A stretch of 32,028 nt of DNA, taken from positions 1 through 32,028 of the forward strand of contig JAIBJN010000015.1 in NCBI GenBank assembly GCA_020029595.1, read 5' to 3'. Position numbers and translations under genes: made by a program. Of this stretch, positions 23,685-31,053 are shown in pieces. The notes beneath the pieces are model-generated. The model worked only from the letters and a program-made list of their open reading frames with translations, was not told the DNA's origin and ran no database searches. Positions within the stretch are counted from its first letter, which is position 1. Each line of letters opens with the position of its first letter. The stretch comes from Actinomycetota bacterium. Lineage in GTDB: Bacteria; Actinomycetota; Thermoleophilia; Gaiellales; Gaiellaceae.

Positions 23685-24749
23685 CTACTCGGGATCGGTC
23701 TCGGTCTGGGTCGTGTCGCCGCCCGTGTCGCTCTCGCCGGTCGTCGTCTCGGCTTCCGGCGGCGGCTCGAAGCCCGGCGCGTAGGCGATCTCGCCTTCGA
23801 ACCGCTTCCGGAGCTCCTCGACCCACTCGTTGACGCGGTTGTCCTTCTTCTCCTTGAGGAGCGTGTCGCGGATCTGCTCCTCGACGTCGGAGAGCTCCTG
23901 CGTCGTCGCGGCCTCCACGTCGGAGACAGCCTCGATGATGTGCCAGCCGAACTGCGTCTTGACGGGCGCGGAGAGCTCCCCGGTCTCGAGCTCGAACGCC
24001 GTCTTGTCGAAGGGCGCGACAGTCGCGCCCTTCTGCGCCGTGAACTTGCCGCCCTGGTCCTTCGAGGCGGTGTCCTGGGAGTACTGCTTTGCGAGCTTGG
24101 CGAAGTCACCACCGTTCTCGAGCTGCTGGTGGATCTCGTCGGCCTTGGCCTTCGTCTTCACGAGGATATGGCGAACCTGGCGCGAGGCCGGCACGTCGAA
24201 CTGCGTCTTGTTCTCGTCGTAGTAGGCCTTGATCTCCTCGTCGGTGACCTCGACCTCGCTCGTGACCCGCTCGAAGATCTTCTCGGCGAGCATGCGCGAT
24301 CGGAGATCCTTGCGCACCTGCTCCTCCGTGAGGCCCTGCTTCTCCAGCTCTTCCTTGTAGGCGTCCTCGTTACCCTCGAAGTACTGCGCCTTCAGCTCCT
24401 CGAGGCGGGTGTCCAACTCCTTCTCGGTGACCTCGACGTCGAGCTCCTCGGCGGCGATCTCGTACTCAGCCTGCTCGACAAGGTTGGCCACGAGCGCGTT
24501 GCGGAGCTGTGCGAACTCCGGAGTCCCGGCCTCCGGGAACTCCTGCTCGCGTGCCTCGAAGGTCTTCTGAGCCTGGGCGAGAAGCCGGTCGTACTCGGTC
24601 TTCGAGATCTCGCGGTCGCCGACGACGGCGATGGCATCCGCCGGGACGTCGGTCGAGTTCTCGTCGTCCCCGCCGCCCCCACAGCCGGCGGCCGCGGCGC
24701 CGAGCGCGAGCGCAGCAAAGAGAGCGATGATACGAGTCCAAAGAGGCAT
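23685..24749 (-). CDS. SurA/PrsA-like lipoprotein peptidyl-prolyl isomerase
   Basis: The 354-residue lipoprotein has a signal peptide with lipobox GAAAAGC (C23), an N-terminal SurA-like chaperone domain (about 36-170), and a parvulin domain (about 185-285) with RQVRHILVKTKAKADEI, GGDFAKLAKQYSQD and FGWHIIEAV. A C-terminal helix and a Glu/Thr/Pro-rich disordered tail (about 320-354) follow. It should assist folding of exported proteins outside the membrane. It lies 11 bp below mfd and 4 bp above mazG on one transcript. In other Actinobacteria a PPIase is often found between mfd and mazG, so this order is normal. Confidence 0.94.
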   Translation of the reverse strand: MPLWTRIIALFAALALGAAAAGCGGGGDDENSTDVPADAIAVVGDREISKTEYDRLLAQAQKTFEAREQEFPEAGTPEFAQLRNALVANLVEQAEYEIAAEELDVEVTEKELDTRLEELKAQYFEGNEDAYKEELEKQGLTEEQVRKDLRSRMLAEKIFERVTSEVEVTDEEIKAYYDENKTQFDVPASRQVRHILVKTKAKADEIHQQLENGGDFAKLAKQYSQDTASKDQGGKFTAQKGATVAPFDKTAFELETGELSAPVKTQFGWHIIEAVSDVEAATTQELSDVEEQIRDTLLKEKKDNRVNEWVEELRKRFEGEIAYAPGFEPPPEAETTTGESDTGGDTTQTETDPE

Positions 24750-24760
24750 GGGCGTGCTGG

Positions 24761-27700
24761 CTAGGCCGAAAGCCGTAAATCGAGGATAGCATCGACGAGC
24801 TCGAGCGCCTGGGGGAACCCGTCCCCCCTTTGGGTGATCTCTCGCTTCGCGCTCGAGTAGACGGCTGTCGGCGCCGCAGCGCGGAGGGTGCGCAGCTCGG
24901 CCGAGCCGAGGACGAGCGGCCCGACCGCAGCCCGCCCGGCGCGGAAGACCAGGTAGTCGGCGCCGATCCGGGCCAGCCTCAGCTTCGCCTCCTGGATGGC
25001 GAAGAGGCTTTCGACTGGCTCCGGAAGCGGCCCGAAGCGATCCTCCGTGGCGGCGCGGAGCTCGCGCAGCTCGTCCTCCGACTCCGCGAGCGCAAGCCGC
25101 CGGTGGAGGTCGATCTTCTGCGCCTCGGCCGGCATGTAGTCGGCCGGGACGTACGCGTGGACCTGGGCGTCCACGCGCACGGGCCGGGCGACGGCCCGCC
25201 GCGTCCCCGTCAGCTCGGCGACGGCCTCGCCGAGAAGCTCGACATACAGCTCGAAGCCGATCGCGGCGACATGGCCGGACTGCTCGGCGCCGAGGAGATC
25301 GCCGGCGCCGCGGATCTCGAGGTCGCGCATGGCGATGGCGAAGCCGCTCCCCAGCTCGGTGTGATCCGCGAGCGTGGCGAGGCGCGCCCGCGCTTCCGGC
25401 GTCAGCTCGTGACCGTCTGGATAGAACAGGTAGGCATGGGCGACGACATCGCTTCGGCCCACGCGCCCGCGGATCTGGTAGAGCTGGGCGAGCCCCAGCA
25501 TGTCCGCGCGCTCGACGACGAGGGTGTTGGCCTGCGGGATGTCGAGGCCGGACTCGATGATCGTCGTCGAGACGAGCACGTCGGCATCCCCGGCGAGAAA
25601 CGAGAGCATGTGCCCCTCGAGCTCACGTTCGGGCATCTGCCCATGCGCGACGAGGAAGCGGAGCTCGGGGCAAAGCTGGCGCAGGTGCTCGTTGGCCTCG
25701 TCGATCGTCTCCACTCGGTTGTGGAGGTAGAAGGACTGCCCTCCTCGCTCCGCCTCGCGCGTCAACGCGAGGCGGATCATGTCCTCGTCGTACTCGCCGA
25801 CGTGCGTTCGGATCGGGCGGCGTCCCTGCGGGGGCGTCTCGATGACGCTGATGTCTCGGAGGCCGGTGAGGGACATGTGCAGCGTCCGCGGGATCGGCGT
25901 CGCCGAGAGTGCGAGCACGTCCACCTCGAGCCGGAGCTGGCGGAGGATCTCCTTCTGGGCGACCCCGAAGCGCTGCTCCTCGTCGACGATCACGAGTCCG
26001 AGGTTCTTCGGCGCGACGTCGCGGGAGAGGACGCGGTGCGTGCCGATGAGGACGTCGACCTTGCCGGCCGTAAAGTCGGCGAGAACTCGCTTTACCTCGG
26101 CGGGCCGGCGGAAGCGGGACGCCAGCTCGACGGTGACCGGAAGGTCGCGGTAGCGCTCGCGGAACGTGTTCCAGTGCTGCTGCGCGAGGATCGTCGTCGG
26201 CGCGAGCAGGAGCGCCTGCCCGCCGTTCGCGACGACGATGAAGGCAGCGCGGACACCGACCTCCGTCTTCCCGAAGCCGACGTCGCCGCAGACGAGACGG
26301 TCCATCGGCCTGTCGGCCTCGAGGTCCTCCTTGACGACCTCGATCGCCTGGCGCTGGTCGGGCGTCTCCTCGTAGGGGAAGCTCGCCTCGAGCTGCTCGA
26401 CAAGGTCGCCGTCGGCCTCGTACGCGACGCCGGCGGCCCGTTGCCGTTGCGCGTACAGGGCGAGGAGCTCGCCCGCCAACTCGCGCGCGCCGGCGCGGGC
26501 GCGGCTCTTGATCGTCTGCCAGGCCTTCCCGCCGAGCTTCGAGAGCGCGGGCGCGTGCCCGTCGGCGCCGACGTAGCGCGAGACCTTGCCGATCTGCTCA
26601 TGCGGGACGTAGAGGCGGTCGTCGCCCCGGAAGGCGAGGAAGAGGTAGTCGCGCGTGACGCTCGCGACCGTCTTCGTCTCGAACCCGAGGAGCTTCCCGA
26701 CGCCGTGATCCTCGTGGACGACGTGATCGCCGGTACGCAGGTCGGCGAAGCTTTGGAGGGCGCGCCCGATCCGCACGTCGGCGCGGGGAGGCCTCTTGCG
26801 GAAGACCTGCGTGTCCGGAAGGAGGATGACGCCGAGGTCGCGGAGGACGAAGCCGCGGCGGGCTGGCGACACGACGAAGACGAGACCGGGCTCGTTCGGC
26901 AGCGCGTCTCCCGGCTCGAGCACGACCGCGTCGAGCCGCCGGAGGAGCGCTTTCGTCCGCAGGGCCTCTCCGCGATGGACGAAGGCGACGACGACGACGC
27001 TCCCGCTCCGGACGTACGCGAGCAGGTCCCGCTCCGCCTCGGCTAGGCCCCGGGCCGCGACCGCGGGCCGCTGGGCCTCGAAGGCGTAGCGCTGTCCGGC
27101 GGGAAGCTGCGCGAGACGGATCGAGCCACGCAGGTCGAGCTCCGCGCCGAGTTCCTCGCCTACCGCTTCCTCCGCCTCGTCGGCCTGCCAGACGAGGTCC
27201 CGCGCCGGACGCGGGGACACGAGGTCGTCAGGGGCGGACCGCACCTCGCCCTCGTCCGTGAGCGCGGGCTCGCCGAAGTCGAGGCGCCGCTCGGCCGCCG
27301 GAAAGATCGTCGCCTCCTCGAGCGCGTGAAGCGTGCGCTGGGTGAACGGCGAGAACGCGCGCAGCGACTCGACCTCGTCGCCGAAGAGCTCCAGGCGAAT
27401 CGGCTCGCGCCCCGTCGAGGGGAAGACGTCGACGATGCCGCCGCGGACGGCGAACTGTCCACGTTCCTCCGCCTGGGCGACACGCTCGTAGCCCGCGAGG
27501 GCGAGGCGCTCGGCGAGGGCCTCCGCCCCCGGCTGGTCGCCGGCGCGCAGGAGGATCGGCTCCGGACGGGCGTGCTCGGGAGGGATGCCTTCCGCGGCGC
27601 CGACGGCAGAGGCGCAGACCAGGCCCCCGGCGGAGAACACCTCGAGCGCCCGAGCGCGCTCGCCGACGAGGTGCGGCGGGGGCTCGAGCCCACTCCCCCA

Positions 27701-27976
27701 GCGGACACCACGCGACGCGAAGAGGCCAACGCGCTCCTCGCCGAGGAACCAGCCGGCCGCCTCGGCGGCGTCGCGGGCTTGCGCGTCGTCAGGGAGGACG
27801 CAGACGAGCGGACCGCCGCGGGCGAGGCGGAGGGCGGCAAGGAAGAGCGGGAGGATCGGCTCCGAGACGCGGGCCTCGGCCGGGTCGGCCAGGAACTCCT
27901 GCAGGCGCTCGCCCTCCGCGAAAGCGCGAGCGATGGGCGCGAGGGCCGGGGCGTCGGTGCGGGTCGGCCGGTCCAT
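24761..27976 (-). CDS. mfd: Transcription-repair coupling factor Mfd
   Basis: With ATG 27976 the protein has 1071 residues. The UvrB-like N-terminal part, the RNA-polymerase interaction module (DYLFLAFRGDDRLYVPHEQIGKV), and the RecG-like motor follow in the normal order. Motor motifs are Walker A GDVGFGKTEVG (about 563-573), DEEQRFGV (about 663-670), and motif VI QIRGRVGRS; TRCF-type sequence ends the protein. Mfd pushes stalled RNA polymerase off damaged DNA and recruits UvrA. An alternative ATG at 28012 would add 12 residues and place a perfect palindrome (27986-28001) inside the gene; I prefer 27976 because a TAGGAT hexamer at 28016-28011 would then lie at normal promoter distance. It is somewhat shorter than E. 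coli Mfd (about 1150) but plausible. Confidence 0.95.
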   Translation of the reverse strand: MDRPTRTDAPALAPIARAFAEGERLQEFLADPAEARVSEPILPLFLAALRLARGGPLVCVLPDDAQARDAAEAAGWFLGEERVGLFASRGVRWGSGLEPPPHLVGERARALEVFSAGGLVCASAVGAAEGIPPEHARPEPILLRAGDQPGAEALAERLALAGYERVAQAEERGQFAVRGGIVDVFPSTGREPIRLELFGDEVESLRAFSPFTQRTLHALEEATIFPAAERRLDFGEPALTDEGEVRSAPDDLVSPRPARDLVWQADEAEEAVGEELGAELDLRGSIRLAQLPAGQRYAFEAQRPAVAARGLAEAERDLLAYVRSGSVVVVAFVHRGEALRTKALLRRLDAVVLEPGDALPNEPGLVFVVSPARRGFVLRDLGVILLPDTQVFRKRPPRADVRIGRALQSFADLRTGDHVVHEDHGVGKLLGFETKTVASVTRDYLFLAFRGDDRLYVPHEQIGKVSRYVGADGHAPALSKLGGKAWQTIKSRARAGARELAGELLALYAQRQRAAGVAYEADGDLVEQLEASFPYEETPDQRQAIEVVKEDLEADRPMDRLVCGDVGFGKTEVGVRAAFIVVANGGQALLLAPTTILAQQHWNTFRERYRDLPVTVELASRFRRPAEVKRVLADFTAGKVDVLIGTHRVLSRDVAPKNLGLVIVDEEQRFGVAQKEILRQLRLEVDVLALSATPIPRTLHMSLTGLRDISVIETPPQGRRPIRTHVGEYDEDMIRLALTREAERGGQSFYLHNRVETIDEANEHLRQLCPELRFLVAHGQMPERELEGHMLSFLAGDADVLVSTTIIESGLDIPQANTLVVERADMLGLAQLYQIRGRVGRSDVVAHAYLFYPDGHELTPEARARLATLADHTELGSGFAIAMRDLEIRGAGDLLGAEQSGHVAAIGFELYVELLGEAVAELTGTRRAVARPVRVDAQVHAYVPADYMPAEAQKIDLHRRLALAESEDELRELRAATEDRFGPLPEPVESLFAIQEAKLRLARIGADYLVFRAGRAAVGPLVLGSAELRTLRAAAPTAVYSSAKREITQRGDGFPQALELVDAILDLRLSA

Positions 27977-27985
27977 GACGGCTGA

Positions 27986-28001
27986 CGGAACCGCGGTTCC
28001 G
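27986..28001. promoter_or_regulatory. Perfect 16-bp palindrome at the mfd start
   Basis: CGGAACCGCGGTTCCG equals its own reverse complement at all 16 positions. It ends 9 bp before the preferred mfd ATG and lies between the divergent mfd and 28047 genes, below a TAGGAT -10-like hexamer of mfd (28016-28011). This is a good operator candidate for a dimeric regulator of both genes. Confidence 0.55.
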
Positions 28002-28034
28002 CCCGGGGTCATCCTAGAGGCCCCGGGGAATCCG

Positions 28035-28040
28035 TACGAT
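28035..28040 (+). promoter_or_regulatory. -10-like hexamer of the 28047 gene
   Basis: TACGAT ends 6 nt before the GTG at 28047, which fits a leaderless transcript. No -35 match. Confidence 0.4.
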
Positions 28041-28046
28041 TGAGCC

Positions 28047-28271
28047 GTGACCGGTGAGCTCCGCCCCATCGGAACGAGACCGCGGCTCGTCGCATCGTTC
28101 GACCCGCCGCGGGCCGACGAGGCGTTCCGCCGCTGGCGCGACGCGCACGAGCAGGCGCTCGCGGAGGTTCCGACCGCGGCGATGCGCGTCGAGTACGGGC
28201 GGGCACCGGGTGGCGGGCTCCTCGTGCGCGTCCGGATCGACGAGGAGCACGTGCCGGCCGACCTCGGCTGA
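28047..28271 (+). CDS. Small hypothetical protein divergent from mfd
   Basis: The 74-residue protein starts at GTG 28047 and reads MTGELRPIGTRPRLVASFDPP, a helical middle (ADEAFRRWRDAHEQALAEV) and a C-terminal strand pair ending VRVRIDEEHVPADLG. No membrane segment, cysteine or known motif is present, and I recognise no family. It shares a short promoter region with mfd (35-70 bp depending on the mfd start), which includes a 16-bp palindrome, so it may be regulated with repair functions. A strong terminator lies 100 bp downstream on the same strand. Gene status is supported by the leaderless promoter geometry and amphipathic composition. Confidence 0.6.
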   Translation: MTGELRPIGTRPRLVASFDPPRADEAFRRWRDAHEQALAEVPTAAMRVEYGRAPGGGLLVRVRIDEEHVPADLG

Positions 28272-28307
28272 GCGGCCCCGCTCGGCCGGACACGCTAAGG
28301 TCGTGCG

Positions 28308-28406
28308 CCCGTTCTGCCGAAGGAGGTGGGAGCACCGGCGTCGGGCCGCTACGGCGCGCGGAGCATCTGCGGCGGGTCGCCTCAAGTGGGGCGGCCCGCC
28401 TTTCTT
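28308..28406 (+). ncRNA. Candidate small RNA or structured 3' UTR
   Basis: A -10-like TAAGGT (28296-28301) precedes this 99-nt stretch, which ends at a strong intrinsic terminator. Near its 5' end TGCCG (28315-28319) and CGGCG (28336-28340) can close a hairpin (one G-U pair) whose loop begins with AAGGAGGTG (28320-28328), a 9-nt perfect complement of the 16S rRNA 3' end, with no well-placed start codon after it. It may instead be the 3' part of the 28047 gene transcript. Confidence 0.35.
28371..28406 (+). terminator. Intrinsic terminator
   Basis: GGCGGGTCGCC (28371-28381) pairs with GGCGGCCCGCC (28390-28400), 11 bp with one U-G wobble and an 8-nt loop, followed by TTTCTT. It is the clearest plus-strand terminator in the window and would end transcripts from the 28047 gene or the candidate small RNA. 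Confidence 0.85.
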
Positions 28407-28426
28407 CGTCGCTGAGCGGACTCGGC

Positions 28427-28502
28427 GGGGCCGCCGCGGGCCTCCCTCCGCTTCCAGCCTAACGAAGAAAAGCGCGCTGGTGGCGCACGGAACGTGCCGA
28501 GA
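28427..28502. repeat. Dispersed repeat, copy B (downstream of pth)
   Basis: This is the second copy of the element at 21478-21554; the two agree at about 59 of 77 aligned positions by eye. Here the central hairpin on the minus strand is GTGCGC-cacca-GCGCGC, followed by TTTTCTTCG, so this copy doubles as the terminator of the rplY-pth operon. Confidence 0.6.
28463..28488 (-). terminator. Intrinsic terminator of the rplY-pth operon
   Basis: On the minus strand GTGCGC (28488-28483), loop CACCA and GCGCGC (28477-28472) form a 6-bp stem with one wobble, followed by TTTTCTTCG (28471-28463), 48 nt after the pth stop. It faces the plus-strand terminator at 28371-28406. Confidence 0.7.
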
Positions 28503-28535
28503 TCGTGCCGGCGCCGATCGGGATTGCCGAGCAGC

Positions 28536-29138
28536 CTAGGGCCGCTCGTTGAACCGCTGCTGCGCCTCCTCGAGCCCGTCGCGAGCGATCGTCTCCACAG
28601 CGTCAGCCGCCCGGGCGACGATGCCGTCGACGTCGACCTCCTCGGAGAACGGCGACAGCACGAAGTCCGCCACCGGCCGGGGGTCGCCTCGCTCGGGCCG
28701 CCCGACTCCCACGCGGAGGCGCAGGAACTCGGGCGTCCTCAAATGCTGCGCGATGGAGCGAAGTCCGTTGTGCCCTGCGAGACCGCCGCCCAGCCGCGCC
28801 TGCAGCCGCCCCGGCTCGAGGTCCACCTCGTCGTGGGCGACGAGGAGACGGTCCGACGGAAGCTTGAAGAACCGCACCGCCGCGCCCACCGAGCGACCCG
28901 ATTCGTTCATGTAGGTCTGCGGCTTGAGGAGCGCCACCCGCGCGCCGTCGAGCCGCAGCTCGGCCGCCTCGCCGGAGAACTTCGAGCGGAACGAGCCGCC
29001 GTGCCGCCGCGCCAGCTCGTCGCAGACCATGTGGCCGACGTTGTGCCGCGTCCGGGCGTACTTGCGCCCGGGATTGCCGAGCCCAGCGACGAGCAGATCG
29101 AGCGTCGAGGCGCGCTCGCCCCGACGGAAGAGCCTCAC
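28536..29138 (-). CDS. pth: Peptidyl-tRNA hydrolase
   Basis: The 200-residue enzyme has every catalytic landmark of bacterial Pth: N22 in GLGNPG, H32 in TRHNVGH (the general base), N78 in KPQTYMNESG, D103 in AHDEVDLEPG, and GGLAGHNGLRSI. It cleaves peptide from stalled peptidyl-tRNA to recycle tRNA. The start is GTG 29138, 3 bp after the rplY stop, so the two are co-transcribed and probably co-translated. Length is normal. A terminator within a dispersed repeat follows. Confidence 0.97.
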   Translation of the reverse strand: MRLFRRGERASTLDLLVAGLGNPGRKYARTRHNVGHMVCDELARRHGGSFRSKFSGEAAELRLDGARVALLKPQTYMNESGRSVGAAVRFFKLPSDRLLVAHDEVDLEPGRLQARLGGGLAGHNGLRSIAQHLRTPEFLRLRVGVGRPERGDPRPVADFVLSPFSEEVDVDGIVARAADAVETIARDGLEEAQQRFNERP

Positions 29139-29141
29139 GGC

Positions 29142-29837
29142 CTACTCCGAGGCTGACTCTTCGCCGGCAGCCGCCTCGCCCTCGGACGCCGCAGCCTCGG
29201 CCGCCTCGCCTTCAGCCAGCTCCTCGCCCTCGACGGCCTCTTCCTCCTCGACCTCCTCGGGCAGCTCGACCCGCGTCGGCGGCGTCACCGTGGCCACGAC
29301 CGACTCGAGGTCGTCGAGGACTGTCACGCCCGCAGGCACGACGAGGTCGGAGACCCGGAGGCTGTCGCCGATGCTCATCTCCGAGATGTCGAGCTCGAGC
29401 CGGTCCGGCACCTCCATCGGCAGCGCCTCGACGTTCACCTCGCGCAGAACCAGCGTCAGCACGCCGCCCTCCTTCACGCCAGCCGACTCGCCCACGGGCT
29501 CGACGGCGACCTGCGTTTGAATCAGCTGGTCGAGCCGCACCTCGTGAAGGTCGATGTGGAGCAAGCGCGCCCGGGTCGGGTCGAGCTGGTACTCCTTGAG
29601 CACGGCGTGGTGCGCGGTCTTCTGACCGTCGAAGACCACATCCAGGATCGCGTGCAGACCGTGCTCGCCGGTGAGGACGCGGCGAAGCTCCCGCTCCTCG
29701 ACGGAGAACGGGTGCGCTTTCTTGCCGTCGCCGTAGAGGACGCCCGGAACCAGCCCGCTCGCCCGCAGACGGCGCGCGTCGGCGCTTCCCGCACGCTCGC
29801 GCGGCCTGACGTCCAGCTTGATTCGCTCTTCAGCCAT
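29142..29837 (-). CDS. rplY: Ribosomal protein L25 (long, CTC-type)
   Basis: The 231-residue protein has the L25 5S-rRNA-binding beta barrel (about 5-95; RERAGSADARRLRASGLVPGVLYG and LLHIDLHEV) and the C-terminal TL5/CTC domain (about 100-190; IQTQVAVEPVGESAGVKEGG). An unusually acidic Glu/Ala tail (about 192-231) ends it. L25 sits at the central protuberance of the 50S subunit; CTC forms are linked to general stress. Upstream is TACACT, 11 nt before the ATG, with no Shine-Dalgarno. It heads a two-gene transcript with pth. Confidence 0.96.
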   Translation of the reverse strand: MAEERIKLDVRPRERAGSADARRLRASGLVPGVLYGDGKKAHPFSVEERELRRVLTGEHGLHAILDVVFDGQKTAHHAVLKEYQLDPTRARLLHIDLHEVRLDQLIQTQVAVEPVGESAGVKEGGVLTLVLREVNVEALPMEVPDRLELDISEMSIGDSLRVSDLVVPAGVTVLDDLESVVATVTPPTRVELPEEVEEEEAVEGEELAEGEAAEAAASEGEAAAGEESASE

Positions 29838-29848
29838 TCCGGCGGGCA

Positions 29849-29854
29849 AGTGTA
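29849..29854 (-). promoter_or_regulatory. -10-like hexamer of rplY-pth
   Basis: TACACT on the minus strand ends 11 nt before the rplY ATG at 29837, predicting a leader of only about 4-5 nt. It lies in the 40-bp gap after the coiled-coil gene. Confidence 0.4.
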
Positions 29855-29877
29855 GCGAAGGTGACGGGCTCGGCCGG

Positions 29878-30480
29878 CTACCCGGCGGCCCTGTGCGACT
29901 CGATGCGGCCCTGGATCTGCGAGACGTAGAGACCGAGCTCTCGTTGCCGCTCTTCGAGCCGCTCCTCGCGGATGGCGAGGAGATCTTCGCGGCGCTCGAC
30001 CTCTTCCTCGCGCAGCTCGAGGTCGGACTCGAGCACCGCGCGGCGCGACTCGAGGTCGTTCTCGCGCTGCTCGAGCTCCCGACTCCGGTCGCGGAGGCGG
30101 CCTTCGAGCTCGCTGGCGCGCCGCTCGCGTCGGTCGAGGCTCTCCCTGGACTCGGCAAGGAAAGCCTCAGGGCCGACCTTCTCTTCGAGCTCCCCGACTC
30201 GCCGCTCTCGCTCGGCCAGCTCGGCCTCCGCCGCCGCGAGTCGCGTTTCCCGCTCGCCGAGCTCGCGGTCCGCGGCCGCGAGGTGCACGTCGCTTCCCCG
30301 GCTACCGGCGTCCGCACGACCGAGCTGGTCGAGATTCTGGATCTCGACCTTGATGACGGGCGGGATCAGGCTCCCCTGGGCCGGGACGCCGTGGGTCGCC
30401 GGCTTCCGCCGACGACGTCGCCCACGCTTGCGCCGCGCAGGCTCCGGCCGCCCGTCCGGGATGGAGTTGGGGTCAGTCAC
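29878..30480 (-). CDS. Arg/Glu-rich coiled-coil protein of unknown function
   Basis: From GTG 30480 (VTDPNSIPDGRPEPARRK) the protein has 200 residues. A basic cluster, RRKRGRRRRRKP (about 16-27), may bind nucleic acid; a short conserved-looking linker (PPVIKVEIQNLDQLGR) follows, and the remaining 130 residues form a long heptad-patterned coiled coil very rich in Glu and Arg (AERERRVGELEEKV, REEEVERREDLLAIREERLEER). It ends YVSQIQGRIESHRAAG. No membrane segment. I do not recognise a family. The frame is open 59 codons further upstream, but that part is low-complexity. It is 40 bp above rplY on the same strand and 222 bp below the 86-residue-class small gene. Confidence 0.65.
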   Translation of the reverse strand: MTDPNSIPDGRPEPARRKRGRRRRRKPATHGVPAQGSLIPPVIKVEIQNLDQLGRADAGSRGSDVHLAAADRELGERETRLAAAEAELAERERRVGELEEKVGPEAFLAESRESLDRRERRASELEGRLRDRSRELEQRENDLESRRAVLESDLELREEEVERREDLLAIREERLEERQRELGLYVSQIQGRIESHRAAG

Positions 30481-30617
30481 ATCCGCGCGGCATGCAGACA
30501 GACGATGATCGGTGCTGGGCCCGACCCGCATCCCCCACTTTGGCCATCTCGCCGGCGATCCCGCCTTTCGCGGACGCCCCGCCGCCCTTCCAAGGCACTT
30601 CTCACGCCGGCGGCGGT

Positions 30618-30655
30618 CGCCGCGCACGCATCCGGTTTCCGCCGCGCACGCGTCC
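30618..30655. repeat. Tandem direct repeat upstream of the coiled-coil gene
   Basis: CGCCGCGCACGCATCC (30618-30633) and CGCCGCGCACGCGTCC (30640-30655) match at 15 of 16 positions with a 22-bp period, two turns of the helix, about 140 bp before the coiled-coil start. The spacing suits two adjacent sites for the same regulator. The 30481-30702 gap otherwise shows nothing I can name. Confidence 0.4.
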
Positions 30656-30702
30656 ACGGCGAGGATGGTGCGCCGGAACTAGCGACCTCGCCCTAGACTG
30701 GA

Positions 30703-30939
30703 CTAGTCGACGATCTCGCACGGCGCTTCGGGGTGGAGGAGCTCCCACACGAGGAGGTGGGCGGCGATCTCGCGCCGACCCTGCTCCTCGTCGGGGGCGT
30801 CGGTCCGCTCGACCTCGAGCTCCCGCTCGCCGAGTGGACGCACGGCGAAGCCAGAGCGCGCGTAGTGGGCGCTCAGCTCCTCGCGGAGCGAAGGGTCGGG
30901 GATTCGGAGTCTGACGGGCCGCAGTTCTGCAGCATCCAT
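30703..30939 (-). CDS. Small hypothetical protein
   Basis: From ATG 30939 (MDAAELRPVRLRIPDPSLREEL) the protein has 78 residues; a GTG at 30963 would add eight. It looks like a small alpha/beta fold: strand VRLRIP, helix SLREELSAHYARSG, strand pair AVRPLGERELEVER, then helix RREIAAHLLVWELLHP, ending CEIVD. No known motif. It lies between the recombinase and the coiled-coil gene on the same strand. It could belong either to the resident chromosome or to the integrated element; nothing here decides that. Confidence 0.6.
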   Translation of the reverse strand: MDAAELRPVRLRIPDPSLREELSAHYARSGFAVRPLGERELEVERTDAPDEEQGRREIAAHLLVWELLHPEAPCEIVD

Positions 30940-31053
30940 CGGCCCAACTTGGATCGCCGCCACCCCTCGACAGAGGGCTTTCGTGGAGGCGGCGCGCGCG
31001 GCCTCGGAGAACGCGATTAGAAGAGCTGGTTCTCGCGACCTGGGTATGCCCGG

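Noticed and set aside
24830-27046. 738-codon plus-strand open frame opposite mfd
   Set aside because: Mfd motifs are complete on the minus strand; the opposite frame has no domain.
28009-28385. Minus-strand open frames opposite the 28047 gene
   Set aside because: They cross the plus-strand terminator and have low-complexity Arg/Ala composition with no motif.
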